Of a stretch of 64,000 nt of DNA, positions 9,792-17,500 are shown piece after piece. The stretch comes from Pseudanabaena sp. BC1403. GTDB lineage: Bacteria > Cyanobacteriota > Cyanobacteriia > Pseudanabaenales > Pseudanabaenaceae. Position numbers and translations under genes: made by a program. The notes under the pieces are model-generated. The model did not search any database. It was not told the DNA's origin and saw only the letters and a list, made by a program, of their open reading frames with translations. The stretch covers positions 22,869 to 86,868 of the forward strand of contig NZ_PDDM01000025.1 in the NCBI RefSeq assembly GCF_002914585.1. Direction: 5' to 3'. The stretch's first letter is position 1. Each line of letters opens with the position of its first letter.

Positions 9792-10682
9792 ATGACAGTT
9801 GCATATCCTCGTAAACTTCGTGGACAGCTAAGCGCCCAAGACATCCTCGATCAAGTGGTGCGCCAGCGTGAAATCCACATGGTAACGCTCAATCGCTACC
9901 GTTTTAATGAGCAGCGTAGTTGCAAAGACCTGACCGACCTAATCGAAAGACTCGATGGCAAGCCCCGCGACTTGATTAAAGATTTATCGCATCACGTTGC
10001 TGACGAAGCGCGTCATGCTCTTTGGCTAACTGATTTACTCTACGAACTTGGTGAGGACATCGGCACTCCCCCAGGGACTTCCTATATCGATGAGTTTGAG
10101 CGGATGATTAGCTACGACACTATCGGTAGTAATCCTGAAGATGGCATCATCGAATCTCTCGCAGCGATCAATGTCACCGAAAAGCGCGGTTGTGAATACT
10201 TCGCCGCCCATATCCGCGCCTTGCAAAAGTCTGAGCAAACCCCCGAAAACATCAAAATCCGCGAAACCATCGAAAAGATCATGCCTGAAGAGGTTCAACA
10301 TGTTCGGTGGGGCAATCGTAAGCTGGCGGAAATTGCGAAAAAGAGTGAAGCTCTTCATGCCAAAGTGGATACTGCTAAGCGTAAATATACTGCGATCGAG
10401 CAAGCTGCCTATGAGTCGGGAATGGATGTTCTTGCTGGTGCAGAAGTTCGCCGCGTTGAGAACTTGATGAAGATTGCCGATACACTTCCGCTATGGCAAC
10501 GTCCACAATACTTAATCGATCAACTTCCTCAGACTTTGTTCTCTTCTGATTTGCAAAAGACTAGAATCGATCTAGTCAAGAAAGCATGGGATAAAGATCC
10601 TTCTTCTTTTGTCGAGAAGTTCATTCCGATGTTCTTTAATGCCAATCTCAAAGATACCGCAAATAAAGCAGGAACTTATTAA
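9792..10682 (+). CDS. ferritin-like di-iron protein of unknown substrate
   Basis: This 296-residue, mostly helical protein shows the carboxylate/His pattern of a ferritin-like di-iron site: REIHMVTLNRYRFNE, ADEARHALWLTDLLYELGED, then CEYFAAHI and EEVQHVRWGNRKL, giving two E/D-x2-H elements. It keeps the ligand pairs for a four-helix bundle. The C-terminal third (residues 200-296) has no recognised motif. Conserved relatives occur in cyanobacteria, but I cannot assign a reaction. A strong palindrome follows the stop. Confidence 0.72.
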   Translation: MTVAYPRKLRGQLSAQDILDQVVRQREIHMVTLNRYRFNEQRSCKDLTDLIERLDGKPRDLIKDLSHHVADEARHALWLTDLLYELGEDIGTPPGTSYIDEFERMISYDTIGSNPEDGIIESLAAINVTEKRGCEYFAAHIRALQKSEQTPENIKIRETIEKIMPEEVQHVRWGNRKLAEIAKKSEALHAKVDTAKRKYTAIEQAAYESGMDVLAGAEVRRVENLMKIADTLPLWQRPQYLIDQLPQTLFSSDLQKTRIDLVKKAWDKDPSSFVEKFIPMFFNANLKDTANKAGTY

Positions 10683-10686
10683 TCTC

Positions 10687-10736
10687 GATTGTGCAGTTTT
10701 CCAATTATCACAAGCTAATCAAAAAACTGCACAATC
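10687..10736. terminator. terminator-like hairpin between ferritin-like gene and mutM
   Basis: Arms GATTGTGCAGTTTT and AAAACTGCACAATC are separated by a 22-base loop. It lies 4 bases after the stop of the ferritin-like gene and 22 bases beyond the mutM stop, so it may serve both convergent genes. Confidence 0.65.
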
Positions 10737-10758
10737 AATTCAAGAGGAGTTGCGATCG

Positions 10759-11628
10759 CTATAGACTCTGACATTGAGAACAGAAATGTGTAGATCGTCC
10801 GCCGAGTTTAATCCTTGAAACTACTGTCCCACAGACATTGCAAGGCTGTCCTGTACGTCGAAACACCCAAGCTGTATCAATATAGTTTCCCTTAAGTCCA
10901 GCAACATTCTGAAAAGAACTAAATGTCGTTCCACCCTTAGCTATACCATCACTAAGAGAGCGAATAATCCCTTGACGTAGAGATGTGATCTGTTCCAAAT
11001 CAAGAGAATTTGCCGCTTTCTGAGGATGGATTTTGCCAAGAAACAATGATTCGTCAGCATAGATATTCCCAATCCCCGCGACAGTTTCCTGATCGAGAAG
11101 CACAGTCTTAATCGGACGACCAGTACGATTAAACTTAGCGGCTAAATACTCTGGCGTAAACTTAGGATCAAAGGGTTCCAAACCCAACTTCTGCAACCCT
11201 GTAATAATTGATTCCGTTGTTTGATTAGATGGAACCCACCAAACCTTACCAAAAGTTCGTTGATCGTCAAACCGCAACTCCTTCAATCCGCCATTTTTTC
11301 CTTTTTCCCCTTTTCCTTTTTTCTTTAGAAATAGCCTTACCCGCGTATGCTTGCCCACAGTAGTATCGCGATCGCACCAGAGCAAACTCCCAGTCATTCG
11401 CAAATGCACACCTAATTGATTGCCTTGTGAAAGCTTAGCAATTAAATATTTCCCCCGACGCTGCCACTCAATGAACTCAGCACCAATTGCCGATGCTAAA
11501 AAATTCTCTGAATTTTCGGGATAGGCGATCGCACGGGGGAGCAATACCTCACCGCCTTCAATCTGCCAACCTAGCGTATTTTCATTTAAACCGATACGAA
11601 CCGTCTCAACTTCTGGTAATTCGGGCAT
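10759..11628 (-). CDS. mutM: formamidopyrimidine-DNA glycosylase
   Basis: MutM/Fpg excises oxidised purines such as 8-oxoguanine. The start is fixed at 11628 because the protein must begin MPELPEVETV, with Pro2 as catalytic nucleophile and Glu3 next to it; an upstream in-frame extension of 17 codons is not used. RRGKYLIAKL carries the beta-clamp Lys, and the C-terminal zinc finger is CNVCG...FCSQCQ. An unusual Lys/Gly-rich insertion (KKKGKGEKGKNGG, about residues 100-112) is encoded by CCTTTTT-type repeats and replaces a short loop found in relatives. Apart from this loop the enzyme looks intact. Confidence 0.96.
   Translation of the reverse strand: MPELPEVETVRIGLNENTLGWQIEGGEVLLPRAIAYPENSENFLASAIGAEFIEWQRRGKYLIAKLSQGNQLGVHLRMTGSLLWCDRDTTVGKHTRVRLFLKKKGKGEKGKNGGLKELRFDDQRTFGKVWWVPSNQTTESIITGLQKLGLEPFDPKFTPEYLAAKFNRTGRPIKTVLLDQETVAGIGNIYADESLFLGKIHPQKAANSLDLEQITSLRQGIIRSLSDGIAKGGTTFSSFQNVAGLKGNYIDTAWVFRRTGQPCNVCGTVVSRIKLGGRSTHFCSQCQSL
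11290..11325. repeat. heptanucleotide-type (CCTTTTT)n repeat inside mutM
   Basis: A T/C-only run with approximate 7-base period lies in frame within mutM and encodes KKKGKGEKGK on the minus strand. The same type of run occurs twice in the oxoprolinase gene (43920-43957 and 44987-45020). Confidence 0.8.
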
Positions 11629-11670
11629 TATATGTAACGCTTTACGCCAATTTTCATACTTAATTATATT

Positions 11671-11723
11671 AAAACCCAAAAATGAGAGAGGGCGCTAAGC
11701 GCCCTCTCTCATTTTTGGGTTTT
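11671..11723. terminator. perfect palindrome after psaE
   Basis: 25-base arms with a TAA loop (core GAGAGAGGGCGC) form a perfect inverted repeat 14 bases past the psaE stop and just upstream of mutM. It is probably the psaE terminator and may isolate mutM from read-through. Confidence 0.75.
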
Positions 11724-11736
11724 GAGTTAGAAGAAT

Positions 11737-11928
11737 CTAGGCGACTTCTTCTACTTCATCGATCGCAAAGTTATTGGTTGCGATGTTGGAGTAGTTTACG
11801 CTGTCGAAACGAACGATAACTGGGTAGATGATGCCGCTCTTATCAACAGAAGCTACAGTACCGACTTCGCGATACCAGTAGGACTCTTTACGCAAAATAC
11901 GAACCTTAGAACCACGTGCAACTGCCAT
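11737..11928 (-). CDS. psaE: photosystem I reaction centre subunit IV
   Basis: PsaE is a small SH3-fold protein on the stromal (cytoplasmic) side of photosystem I, which helps dock ferredoxin and supports cyclic electron flow. At 63 residues it is near the usual length. The diagnostic sequence [16 protein letters not shown] at the N-terminus and [13 protein letters not shown] and TNNFAIDEV further on are highly conserved. It is monocistronic: a long upstream non-coding stretch (11929-12080) and a perfect palindrome downstream isolate it. Strong, light-regulated expression would be expected from the family; no promoter was assigned. Confidence 0.97.
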   Translation of the reverse strand: MAVARGSKVRILRKESYWYREVGTVASVDKSGIIYPVIVRFDSVNYSNIATNNFAIDEVEEVA

Positions 11929-12082
11929 AGTTTTATCCTTATTCCTAAAGACTGTAATGTGAAAAATAAAATGATTACAGATACCGTCTCTAGGTTACTG
12001 CGAGGCGTTCGCCTCTGTCTATTTCTAGCCCATTAAGTTTTATTTAGCAAAAGGAGATTTACAACTTGAAAATATAAAATCC

Positions 12083-12123
12083 AAAAAACTGTACCGCCCG
12101 CGTAGCGGGCGGTACAGTTTTTT
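12083..12123. terminator. terminator after the L,D-transpeptidase gene
   Basis: Perfect 19-base arms (AAAAAACTGTACCGCCCGC and its complement) with a GTA loop, ending in T-runs, lie 18 bases past the L,D-transpeptidase stop. Confidence 0.8.
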
Positions 12124-12140
12124 AGGTTGGACTTAGTTAC

Positions 12141-12650
12141 TTAACGCACAACTACAGATGTCCCTATAGAAGCCCATCGGTACAGCCATGCCGCATGATC
12201 GGGAGCAACATTAGTACAGCCATGACTGATGGGTATTCCGAAGCTCCGATGCCAATATGCCCCATGAATAGCATAATTGCCACTGTAGTACATCACATGA
12301 GGCACATCTGGCACGTTATAGTCCTCTCCCTGCATTCTTGCAGTGGGATATTTAGATTGAATGCTAAATATCCCTGTAGGTGTTGGCGTGTCACTTTTAC
12401 CAGTAGAAACAATCACTGCATAAACCTGTCTATTGCCTTGCCATGCTATAAGGGTCTGGCTACGCCGATTAATCTCAATCCAACGTTGGCCTGATCTCTT
12501 TAAACGCTGAATATCTTGATTTCTAACATTGCCAGATACAGTTTGTGCGATCGCCCTATCTAAATTAATTAAGTTAACTCCGCCGCTCAGTCCCGTTAAG
12601 AGCAAAGCGGTAACTAAAGCAGTAGATCTAGTTTTCCAATACTTAATCAT
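12141..12650 (-). CDS. L,D-transpeptidase (YkuD domain), exported
   Basis: The enzyme cross-links or anchors to peptidoglycan via 3-3 linkages. The start is placed at ATG 12650 (MIKYWKTRSTAL), which gives a clean signal peptide with hydrophobic ALVTALLLTGLSGGV; the longer frame starts at TTG. The YkuD domain includes INRRSQTLIAWQGN, GKSDTPTPTGIFSI and the catalytic region HGAYWHRSFGIPISHGCTNV, with Cys in SHGC as nucleophile and upstream His. At about 169 residues it is a minimal single-domain enzyme without LysM or peptidoglycan-binding repeats. It is flanked by its own terminator. Confidence 0.9.
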   Translation of the reverse strand: MIKYWKTRSTALVTALLLTGLSGGVNLINLDRAIAQTVSGNVRNQDIQRLKRSGQRWIEINRRSQTLIAWQGNRQVYAVIVSTGKSDTPTPTGIFSIQSKYPTARMQGEDYNVPDVPHVMYYSGNYAIHGAYWHRSFGIPISHGCTNVAPDHAAWLYRWASIGTSVVVR

Positions 12651-12722
12651 GTTGATCGCAAGGTTGCATATCAACAAGTATGCCCAAAATTTACTGAAAA
12701 ACTGCCAAAAGGCTCAATAAAT

Positions 12723-12753
12723 AAGAAAGGTTTCACTTAGCGAAACCTTTCTT
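12723..12753. terminator. terminator hairpin after the DUF4090-like gene
   Basis: AAGAAAGGTTTC and GAAACCTTTCTT arms form a hairpin 11 bases past the stop of the small leftward gene, upstream of the L,D-transpeptidase start. Confidence 0.75.
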
Positions 12754-12763
12754 AAAGAACAAG

Positions 12764-13051
12764 TTATTTATTGTAAAAAAAGGCTATGTCTTTGTCCTTC
12801 AGTGGGGCAAAGCCTGCATCCAGTAATTTTTGATTGAGTTCATCTTGAGGAATATGTTTTGCGCCAATACGGACAATGCGCGATCGCATGGTATTAGTTA
12901 CGCCACTGCGCTGACGACCTGCTTCAAGTGCCATTACGCTGCTATAGAGATCAAGTTTCTTAGGGTCAATTGGTGTGCCATCAAAGTCGATACCTTGAGA
13001 GATCGCTACATCAATAGCATCAGCACCAGTTGTTTGAGAATTTTCGGACAT
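12764..13051 (-). CDS. small conserved cyanobacterial protein (probably DUF4090 family)
   Basis: The 95-residue soluble protein has no signal or membrane segment. The stretches GIDFDGTPI, VMALEAGRQRSGV and NTMRSRIVRIGAKHI look like family-conserved blocks and match my memory of the DUF4090 family; that name comes from recall, not a search. The function is unknown. It has its own terminator and sits 53 bases downstream of the methyltransferase gene on the same strand, so co-transcription is possible. Confidence 0.7.
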   Translation of the reverse strand: MSENSQTTGADAIDVAISQGIDFDGTPIDPKKLDLYSSVMALEAGRQRSGVTNTMRSRIVRIGAKHIPQDELNQKLLDAGFAPLKDKDIAFFYNK

Positions 13052-13104
13052 AAATAAAAACCAAATACTTGTTGAGATTAGTGCTTTGCGCCACTCTCAA
13101 CAAA

Positions 13105-13800
13105 CTACCATTGAACGCGATACATAGAAAATAGCAACCCGTCTTTTTTGGCAGTAATTTTGCCACCCATCGACTGCACAAGCTCCGTAACTTCACTAAG
13201 GGGTGTCAGAAAAACCTCTGAACCTAAATAGGTTTCTAAAATCGCCCAATTTTCGGCAAACTCCAAATCAGGTGCGATCGCATCAAAAATTAATACCCCA
13301 TTTGGTTTTAGTACTCGTTTAGCCTCACGCACAACCAATTTCAAATACTCAAGCGGGTAATAGCAACTAAATCCAGTCGCAATCACGCGATCAAAAAATC
13401 CATTCTCGTAACTTAACTGATGGGCTGCCCCAAGTTGTACCCCTTTAAATAATTTAGAATTTAGTTGTGAACCCCTTGAATTAAGAGCTTCTTTAGCCAC
13501 AAAACTAATTTCCTGCCCGTAAAAAAATACTTCCCAGTCACGCCAAGGATAAATCAAAAAACTTACCCCACAGCCAATATCTAGGCAACGCTGATTTTTT
13601 TGAAATTGTGCCAATTCCCAAAATGGCGAAGCAATTTTGCTAGATAGAGCATGACTTACCCACTCCCGAAAAAGCGGCATCGACTCCACCTCAGCGGGCA
13701 AATCAAATGCTTCATTACGATATTCGCGATCATAGCGTTTCTGCACTGTAGCGATCGCAGGTGTCCAGTCATCAGCTTGAGATGTAAAAGCTTTATTCAT
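13105..13800 (-). CDS. class I SAM-dependent methyltransferase
   Basis: At 231 residues, it shows motif I as CLDIGCGVSFLIYPW, an acidic region after strand 2 (YGQEISFVAKEAL), FDRVIATGFSCYYPLEYL as the motif II/III region, and AKRVLKPNGVLIFDAIAPD as post-motif III, typical of Methyltransf_11-type enzymes. The substrate is not deducible. The start lies 10 bases after the hicA stop on the same strand, so it could be read through from hicBA. Confidence 0.85.
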   Translation of the reverse strand: MNKAFTSQADDWTPAIATVQKRYDREYRNEAFDLPAEVESMPLFREWVSHALSSKIASPFWELAQFQKNQRCLDIGCGVSFLIYPWRDWEVFFYGQEISFVAKEALNSRGSQLNSKLFKGVQLGAAHQLSYENGFFDRVIATGFSCYYPLEYLKLVVREAKRVLKPNGVLIFDAIAPDLEFAENWAILETYLGSEVFLTPLSEVTELVQSMGGKITAKKDGLLFSMYRVQW

Positions 13801-13810
13801 TATTTAAGGT

Positions 13811-14020
13811 CTATAAAAAATTAATACCTGCTTGTTTCTCGATCGCTTTCAAAGTGCCTATTGGAATCATTTTGCTGCTATGAACAGGAACAATAACAGT
13901 CCGCCTAGTATCAGGATTAAATAACTTGAGATGAGAGCCATTTTGAGATACTTCTAAAAATCCTGCTGATTTAAGTTGTTTAATAACTTGACTAGCAGTT
14001 AATCGCGGTGATTTAGGCAT
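13811..14020 (-). CDS. hicA: HicA-family mRNA interferase toxin
   Basis: The 69-residue protein has the dsRBD-like HicA fold signature: ASQVIKQLKSAGFLEVSQNGSHLKLFN with the catalytic His in GSH, then VIVPVHSSKMIPIGTLKAIEKQAG. HicA cleaves mRNA to arrest growth and is neutralised by HicB (family knowledge). The gene follows hicB by 82 bases on the same strand, an unusually wide gap for this type of pair. Confidence 0.92.
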   Translation of the reverse strand: MPKSPRLTASQVIKQLKSAGFLEVSQNGSHLKLFNPDTRRTVIVPVHSSKMIPIGTLKAIEKQAGINFL

Positions 14021-14102
14021 AAAAAATTTTTACAGAGCCAACTAAACTTCCCGCAAAATAAAGCAGCGCTTGGATTTTGGCAAGTGATTTAGACATAAAA
14101 AC

Positions 14103-14312
14103 TTAAAGAGCTAACTCAACCATTTCAGAGCTTGGCTTTTTAACTAATAAATGATCAGGTAATGGCTCTAGCATTAGAAAAATAGCATCTTTAAGATTAG
14201 ATATTGCTTCTTCACGACTATCTCCATGAGAAGATACAAAATTTAACTCTGGGCAGGTTGCCGAATAAGATTGCACTTCCTCATCCCATTCTAAAATCGC
14301 ACGAACTATCAT
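14103..14312 (-). CDS. hicB: HicB-family antitoxin
   Basis: The 69-residue partial-RNase-H-fold antitoxin has the usual pattern YSATCPELNFVSSHGDSREEAISNLKDAI. It lacks an added DNA-binding domain, so autoregulation would have to come from the complex or another factor. It precedes hicA, the hicBA order, opposite to the E. coli order. A decayed Uma2 gene lies directly upstream. Confidence 0.88.
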   Translation of the reverse strand: MIVRAILEWDEEVQSYSATCPELNFVSSHGDSREEAISNLKDAIFLMLEPLPDHLLVKKPSSEMVELAL

Positions 14313-14321
14313 AAATTTATT

Positions 14322-14522
14322 TCAAAAATTAATATTTTCGTATAGATCTGCCAAGCTAACTTCAACACCAATCGATGACAGCATAAACCGAGCATCTAAA
14401 TGGATGGTCATACTCGATAAACAATCATTGATGTTTCGATTGCTTAATATAACGCTCTACATGGGGTTTTACCCGATCAATTAACAAATATTCCTGAAAG
14501 CTAGAATAGGTTGACTAGATTC
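14322..14522 (-). pseudogene. Uma2-family nuclease remnant, frameshifted
   Basis: Reading leftward, one frame gives SSFQEYLLIDRVKPHVERY followed by IKQSKHQ and a stop, and a second frame gives LDARFMLSSIGVEVSLADLY ending ENINF just before hicB. Together these match the C-terminal half of Uma2/DUF820 proteins (QEYLLID-VEhY, then LSSigv-LADIYEN). The frame change and the missing PD-(D/E)xK N-terminal half show that it is broken. This was found by hand translation. An intact Uma2 relative of a different subtype is at 42.5 kb. Confidence 0.6.
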
Positions 14523-14541
14523 GCTTATCAAAAACTCTGGA

Positions 14542-15204
14542 TTAAACTGCTTGTTGTTTTTGAGCTTTGAGGTAGGCAAAGACCGACTTATCACCAATAT
14601 CAGGTGGAATTTCTTGAGTCACTTTACGAATCGCAAAGATTACAAACAAAACTGCCCAAGCACCTAATAGTCCTCGCTCGATCGCTACAGGCAAAATATT
14701 AACTAAATGTCCAAGAATTAGCAAAGGCAATATGGGTACTAAAAATTTTGTCTCAAAGCGATTAAAACAAAAAGTTTCTTTAAAAAAGATGCCAGTCAAT
14801 GCTGCAAAATTAAACCCAACAGCAATTAGTGCGATTGGATGATTGTAAATAGCGATCGCTAAAGGCTCAGGAGAGTAAATTGCTACAACCACCGCAGCGA
14901 TCGTCCCGATCACCCAAAAGCTCTGCAAAACCCGATGTAGTAACTCCAGATAAATATGAATCGTCCATAGCGCAACACCTAACCCGACAGAAAACCCGAC
15001 ATACAGCAAAGTCAACCAATTTAGGATTTCAGGATTATTGGGCTGCAACAGCACTAATATTGCACCCACGCTAAAACATAGAGCAGAGATCGCTAAAGCA
15101 CTACGGTACACAATTACCCCAAAGCGATCGTCTTTTGTAATCGTAAACTCACCAAACTGGCCTTGATAAACTTCAGATTTAGTTTCCACAAATTTCTCCG
15201 CCAA
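14542..15204 (-). CDS. integral membrane protein, probably DUF2301 family
   Basis: The 220-residue protein has a soluble N-terminal beta-type stretch (YQGQFGEFTITKDDRFGVIVYRS) followed by six or seven membrane segments to residue 195. The C-terminus (PPDIGDKSVFAYLKAQKQQ) is soluble. The arrangement and the N-terminal motif recall the DUF2301 membrane family found in cyanobacteria and plastids; no function is known. The family name is from recall and should be checked. Confidence 0.65.
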   Translation of the reverse strand: MAEKFVETKSEVYQGQFGEFTITKDDRFGVIVYRSALAISALCFSVGAILVLLQPNNPEILNWLTLLYVGFSVGLGVALWTIHIYLELLHRVLQSFWVIGTIAAVVVAIYSPEPLAIAIYNHPIALIAVGFNFAALTGIFFKETFCFNRFETKFLVPILPLLILGHLVNILPVAIERGLLGAWAVLFVIFAIRKVTQEIPPDIGDKSVFAYLKAQKQQAV

Positions 15205-15279
15205 TGACTATTACTCAAAGTATAGATGACAGCAATCTGACTATTTACCTTCAGCAGTTTTACTAAAGCGTAAACTGCC

Positions 15280-15366
15280 ATTATTTAAAGCCCTTACTGA
15301 ATTTGGTATAACCAAATTCAGTAAGGGCTTTAAATAATCAAAATGTCGTTGTCATTTTGATTATTG
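15280..15366. repeat. long palindrome plus second hairpin between divergent genes
   Basis: Perfect 28-base arms (15280-15307 and 15311-15338, loop ATA) centre on TTGGTATAACCAA, which looks like two family A element ends fused back to back. A second hairpin (TAATCAAAATG / CATTTTGATTA) follows at 15336-15366. The region lies upstream of both flanking genes, so it is not a terminator. Confidence 0.7.
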
Positions 15367-15542
15367 GGATTACAGCACTATAAAAACTACAACCCCAGAA
15401 TTGGATTCATCATAAAACTTGTTGTTATCTCTTGTTAATGATTGCCAAAATTACCATAATGCTTTACTATCTTGCAGTCAAAATCGACAAAATTCGGATG
15501 ACGCTGTACCGAAAACCAAGTAGGCAGCAGAGGAACTTTATT

Positions 15543-16403
15543 ATGCGTATTTATTACCTAGCTGGCGTGATTCTTAGCGTTACTACAATCCTTAGTGCTT
15601 GCGGTGAGGGTACACCAGTCGAATGTACGATCACCACGACAAGTGAAAGAAGACAAGGCGTTGTCAAAACAGCCAAATTTGCTCCTGGTACAGATTGCGA
15701 GCAAATGAGAGGACTTGCAGAATCTGGGCAGCCATTGCCCACTCTTGCTGGTAGTGCACCTACAAGTACTGCACCCAAGGCTGCCGCAACTCCTCCCGCG
15801 CCGACTTTTAATACCCCATTTGTCGCTGGGCAGAAAACACAGGATCTGATTACCATCACTGATAAACAGGCAAGAGTTCAGGAGCTAGAACAGAAAATTG
15901 GGGTTGACTCCAAACAATCGCGAGATCCATTCACTAGTACTGTGATTAATCCAGTACCAAAGTTAGAAACATTGTTGGCAAAGCCCAAAGCACTTCCTAA
16001 CCTGCGTGCTGCTGTAGTTGTAAGAACATCTAACCGTCCGAGTAAAATCGTGTTGCCACCTGACACCAGAGCTGCTGATGGCACAAAAGTCACAGGGACT
16101 GTCGAAGTTGCAGGTACGATCTACGCAATTATTAGTGCCTTTGGTGAGTCAACATCTCGTTATGTTAGGGCTGGTCAAATGATTTCCAACGGGAAGGTGT
16201 TGGTGAAGCGAATTGATACCAATGCAGAGCCACCAATTGTTGTGCTACAGCAAAATGGAGTTGAGGTATTACGTGCTGTAGGTGCTCCAATTGTTAGTTC
16301 TAATCCTGATCAACCTGTTGACCCCGCCGCTGCTCCAGCCACCCCTAACCCTGCAAATTCCCCTACTACTGCTCCATTTACGCTATTGCCTCCTGCTCAA
16401 TAA
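15543..16403 (+). CDS. putative lipoprotein with proline-rich tail, GspC/PilP-like core
   Basis: The start is set at ATG 15543 (MRIYYLAGVILSVTTILSACGEG), giving a classic lipoprotein signal with lipobox LSAC; the longer frame adds 37 unlikely residues. The mature protein (about 265 residues) has low-complexity Ala/Pro/Thr stretches near residues 65-90 and at the C-terminus. Between them a core (VEVAGTIYAIISAFGES, RYVRAGQMISNGKVLVKRI, VVLQQNGVEVL) resembles the homology region of PilP/GspC pilus and secretion proteins: one GTI strand, a YxxxGxxI loop, VKRI and a NG strand. That likeness is suggestive only. No pilus genes are adjacent. Confidence 0.6.
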   Translation: MRIYYLAGVILSVTTILSACGEGTPVECTITTTSERRQGVVKTAKFAPGTDCEQMRGLAESGQPLPTLAGSAPTSTAPKAAATPPAPTFNTPFVAGQKTQDLITITDKQARVQELEQKIGVDSKQSRDPFTSTVINPVPKLETLLAKPKALPNLRAAVVVRTSNRPSKIVLPPDTRAADGTKVTGTVEVAGTIYAIISAFGESTSRYVRAGQMISNGKVLVKRIDTNAEPPIVVLQQNGVEVLRAVGAPIVSSNPDQPVDPAAAPATPNPANSPTTAPFTLLPPAQ

Positions 16404-16416
16404 TAAATATCCATCT

Positions 16417-16439
16417 TCCAAATGGCGTTGCCATTTGGA
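16417..16439 (+). terminator. small hairpin after the lipoprotein gene
   Basis: TCCAAATGGC-GTT-GCCATTTGGA forms a 10-bp hairpin 14 bases past the stop. It lacks a long T-run, so termination is only likely. Confidence 0.55.
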
Positions 16440-16498
16440 GGTATTAAAAAACTCTCTGGACTTGAGTTTTATAGCTATAGCCATTTATGTTAGGACAA

Positions 16499-16557
16499 AC
16501 CCAAAGCCTAAAGAGAGTTGCGGCTTTGCGCCGCAACTCTCTTTTAGGCTTTGGGTC
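16499..16557. terminator. long palindrome in the lipoprotein-infC intergenic region
   Basis: About 25-base arms with core GAGAGTTGCGG / CCGCAACTCTC and one unpaired A form a stem-loop. It is one of four consecutive inverted repeats in the 394-base gap 16404-16797. Confidence 0.65.
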
Positions 16558-16573
16558 TTAACTCAGGCGTATC

Positions 16574-16680
16574 TAATACCAAAACACAAAGTGGCTACGC
16601 CACTTTGTGTTTTTAAAACCCTTACAGAGTTTGCTTTTTAATTCACAAAAGTGTGACAACACTTCTGTGAATTGGTATAA
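16574..16680 (+). repeat. 107-bp MITE-like element, family A copy 1
   Basis: The element starts TAATACCAA and ends TTGGTATAA. It contains three blocks: a hairpin CAAAGTGGC-TAC-GCCACTTTG, a central AAAACCCTTACAGAGTTT, and a hairpin AATTCACAAAAGTGT-GACA-ACACTTCTGTGAATT. The same 107-base length and layout recur at 34.1, 37.7 and 48.0 kb, with a diverged copy at 54.8 kb. No open frame is present. Confidence 0.85.
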
Positions 16681-16697
16681 CTGCATTGTGGATAATA

Positions 16698-16754
16698 TGC
16701 AGTTAGCTCTAAACCCAAGTAGTGAATCACTACTTGGGTTTAGAGCTAACTGCA
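16698..16754. repeat. perfect 28-bp-arm palindrome
   Basis: Perfect complementary 28-base arms (16698-16725 and 16727-16754) surround a single A, with core ACCCAAGTAGTGA. It lies between two other inverted repeats downstream of infC; probably termination or a decayed element. Confidence 0.75.
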
Positions 16755-16764
16755 AACAGGTATA

Positions 16765-16799
16765 AATCAAAAAGCTTCGCGATGCGAAGCTTTTTGATT
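16765..16799 (-). terminator. infC terminator
   Basis: AATCAAAAAGCTTCGC and GCGAAGCTTTTTGATT arms with an AT-rich flank include part of the infC stop codon; classical intrinsic terminator shape. Confidence 0.85.
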
Positions 16800-17322
16800 A
16801 TTTCTTTGGAGCCATCAACATAGTGATATTTCTTCCTTCGCGCTTAGGATATTGCTGAATCTCAGCGACAGACTCTAAATCACTAGCCATGCGATTCAAC
16901 AAAACTTCAGCAAGATCAACGTGTTGAATTTCGCGACCACGAAACATTACTGTTGCTTTGACTTTATCGCCTTCTTTCAAAAAGCGTTCTGCATGATTGA
17001 TTCGCACTTTATAATCATGCTCCTCAATTTTGTAGCGCATCTTGACTTCTTTGACATCGGAAGTATGTTGTTTTTTGCGAGCTTCGCGTGCCTTTTTCTC
17101 TTGCTCAAACTTGAATTTGCCATAGTCCATGATTCGACATACAGGAGGATCAGCTTTATCGCTGACTAGCACAAGATCTAGCTCTTTTTCTTCAGCCATT
17201 TTCAAGGCTTCTTTGGGGGTTAGGATGCCGAGTTGCTCCCCCTCCATATCAATGACTCGAATTTTTGGATATCTGATACGTTCGTTGATTTGGGGAAGGT
17301 CTTTAATTGGCTTTTTAGTCAT
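16798..17322 (-). CDS. infC: translation initiation factor IF-3
   Basis: IF-3 binds the 30S subunit, prevents premature 50S joining and checks start codon and initiator tRNA. The 174-residue length is typical. The N-terminal domain [21 protein letters not shown] is followed by the linker [16 protein letters not shown] and the C-terminal domain [25 protein letters not shown] with [15 protein letters not shown]. The start here is ATG, unlike the rare AUU start of E. coli infC, so that autoregulatory mechanism is not indicated. The usual rpmI-rplT partners are not adjacent. Confidence 0.97.
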   Translation of the reverse strand: MTKKPIKDLPQINERIRYPKIRVIDMEGEQLGILTPKEALKMAEEKELDLVLVSDKADPPVCRIMDYGKFKFEQEKKAREARKKQHTSDVKEVKMRYKIEEHDYKVRINHAERFLKEGDKVKATVMFRGREIQHVDLAEVLLNRMASDLESVAEIQQYPKREGRNITMLMAPKK

Positions 17323-17500
17323 GAAATCTCTGTTGTCTAGACTCTTGGGGGTATTGGTTTAAATTACTAATGGTTTACAAATATATACTTATACTAAGCG
17401 ATACATGCAAACTAAATATTTGGTATGTCCTAGCTTAGCATTTTTTTGCTTGACATAAATGTTTAAGTATAGTACGAACTACCATTTAATGTGTCAAGCA

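Noticed and set aside
10035..10403. 122-codon minus-strand frame inside the ferritin-like gene
   Set aside because: Antisense shadow of a conserved coding region; no start signal or motif supports it.
12083..16799. Series of regularly placed palindromes considered as a CRISPR-like array
   Set aside because: The palindromes differ in sequence and are not separated by uniform spacers; they fit gene-end hairpins.
17452..17478. Possible plus-strand promoter TTGACA ... TATAGT between infC and aroB
   Set aside because: The spacing is only about 12 bases and no plus-strand gene follows; both neighbours are on the minus strand.
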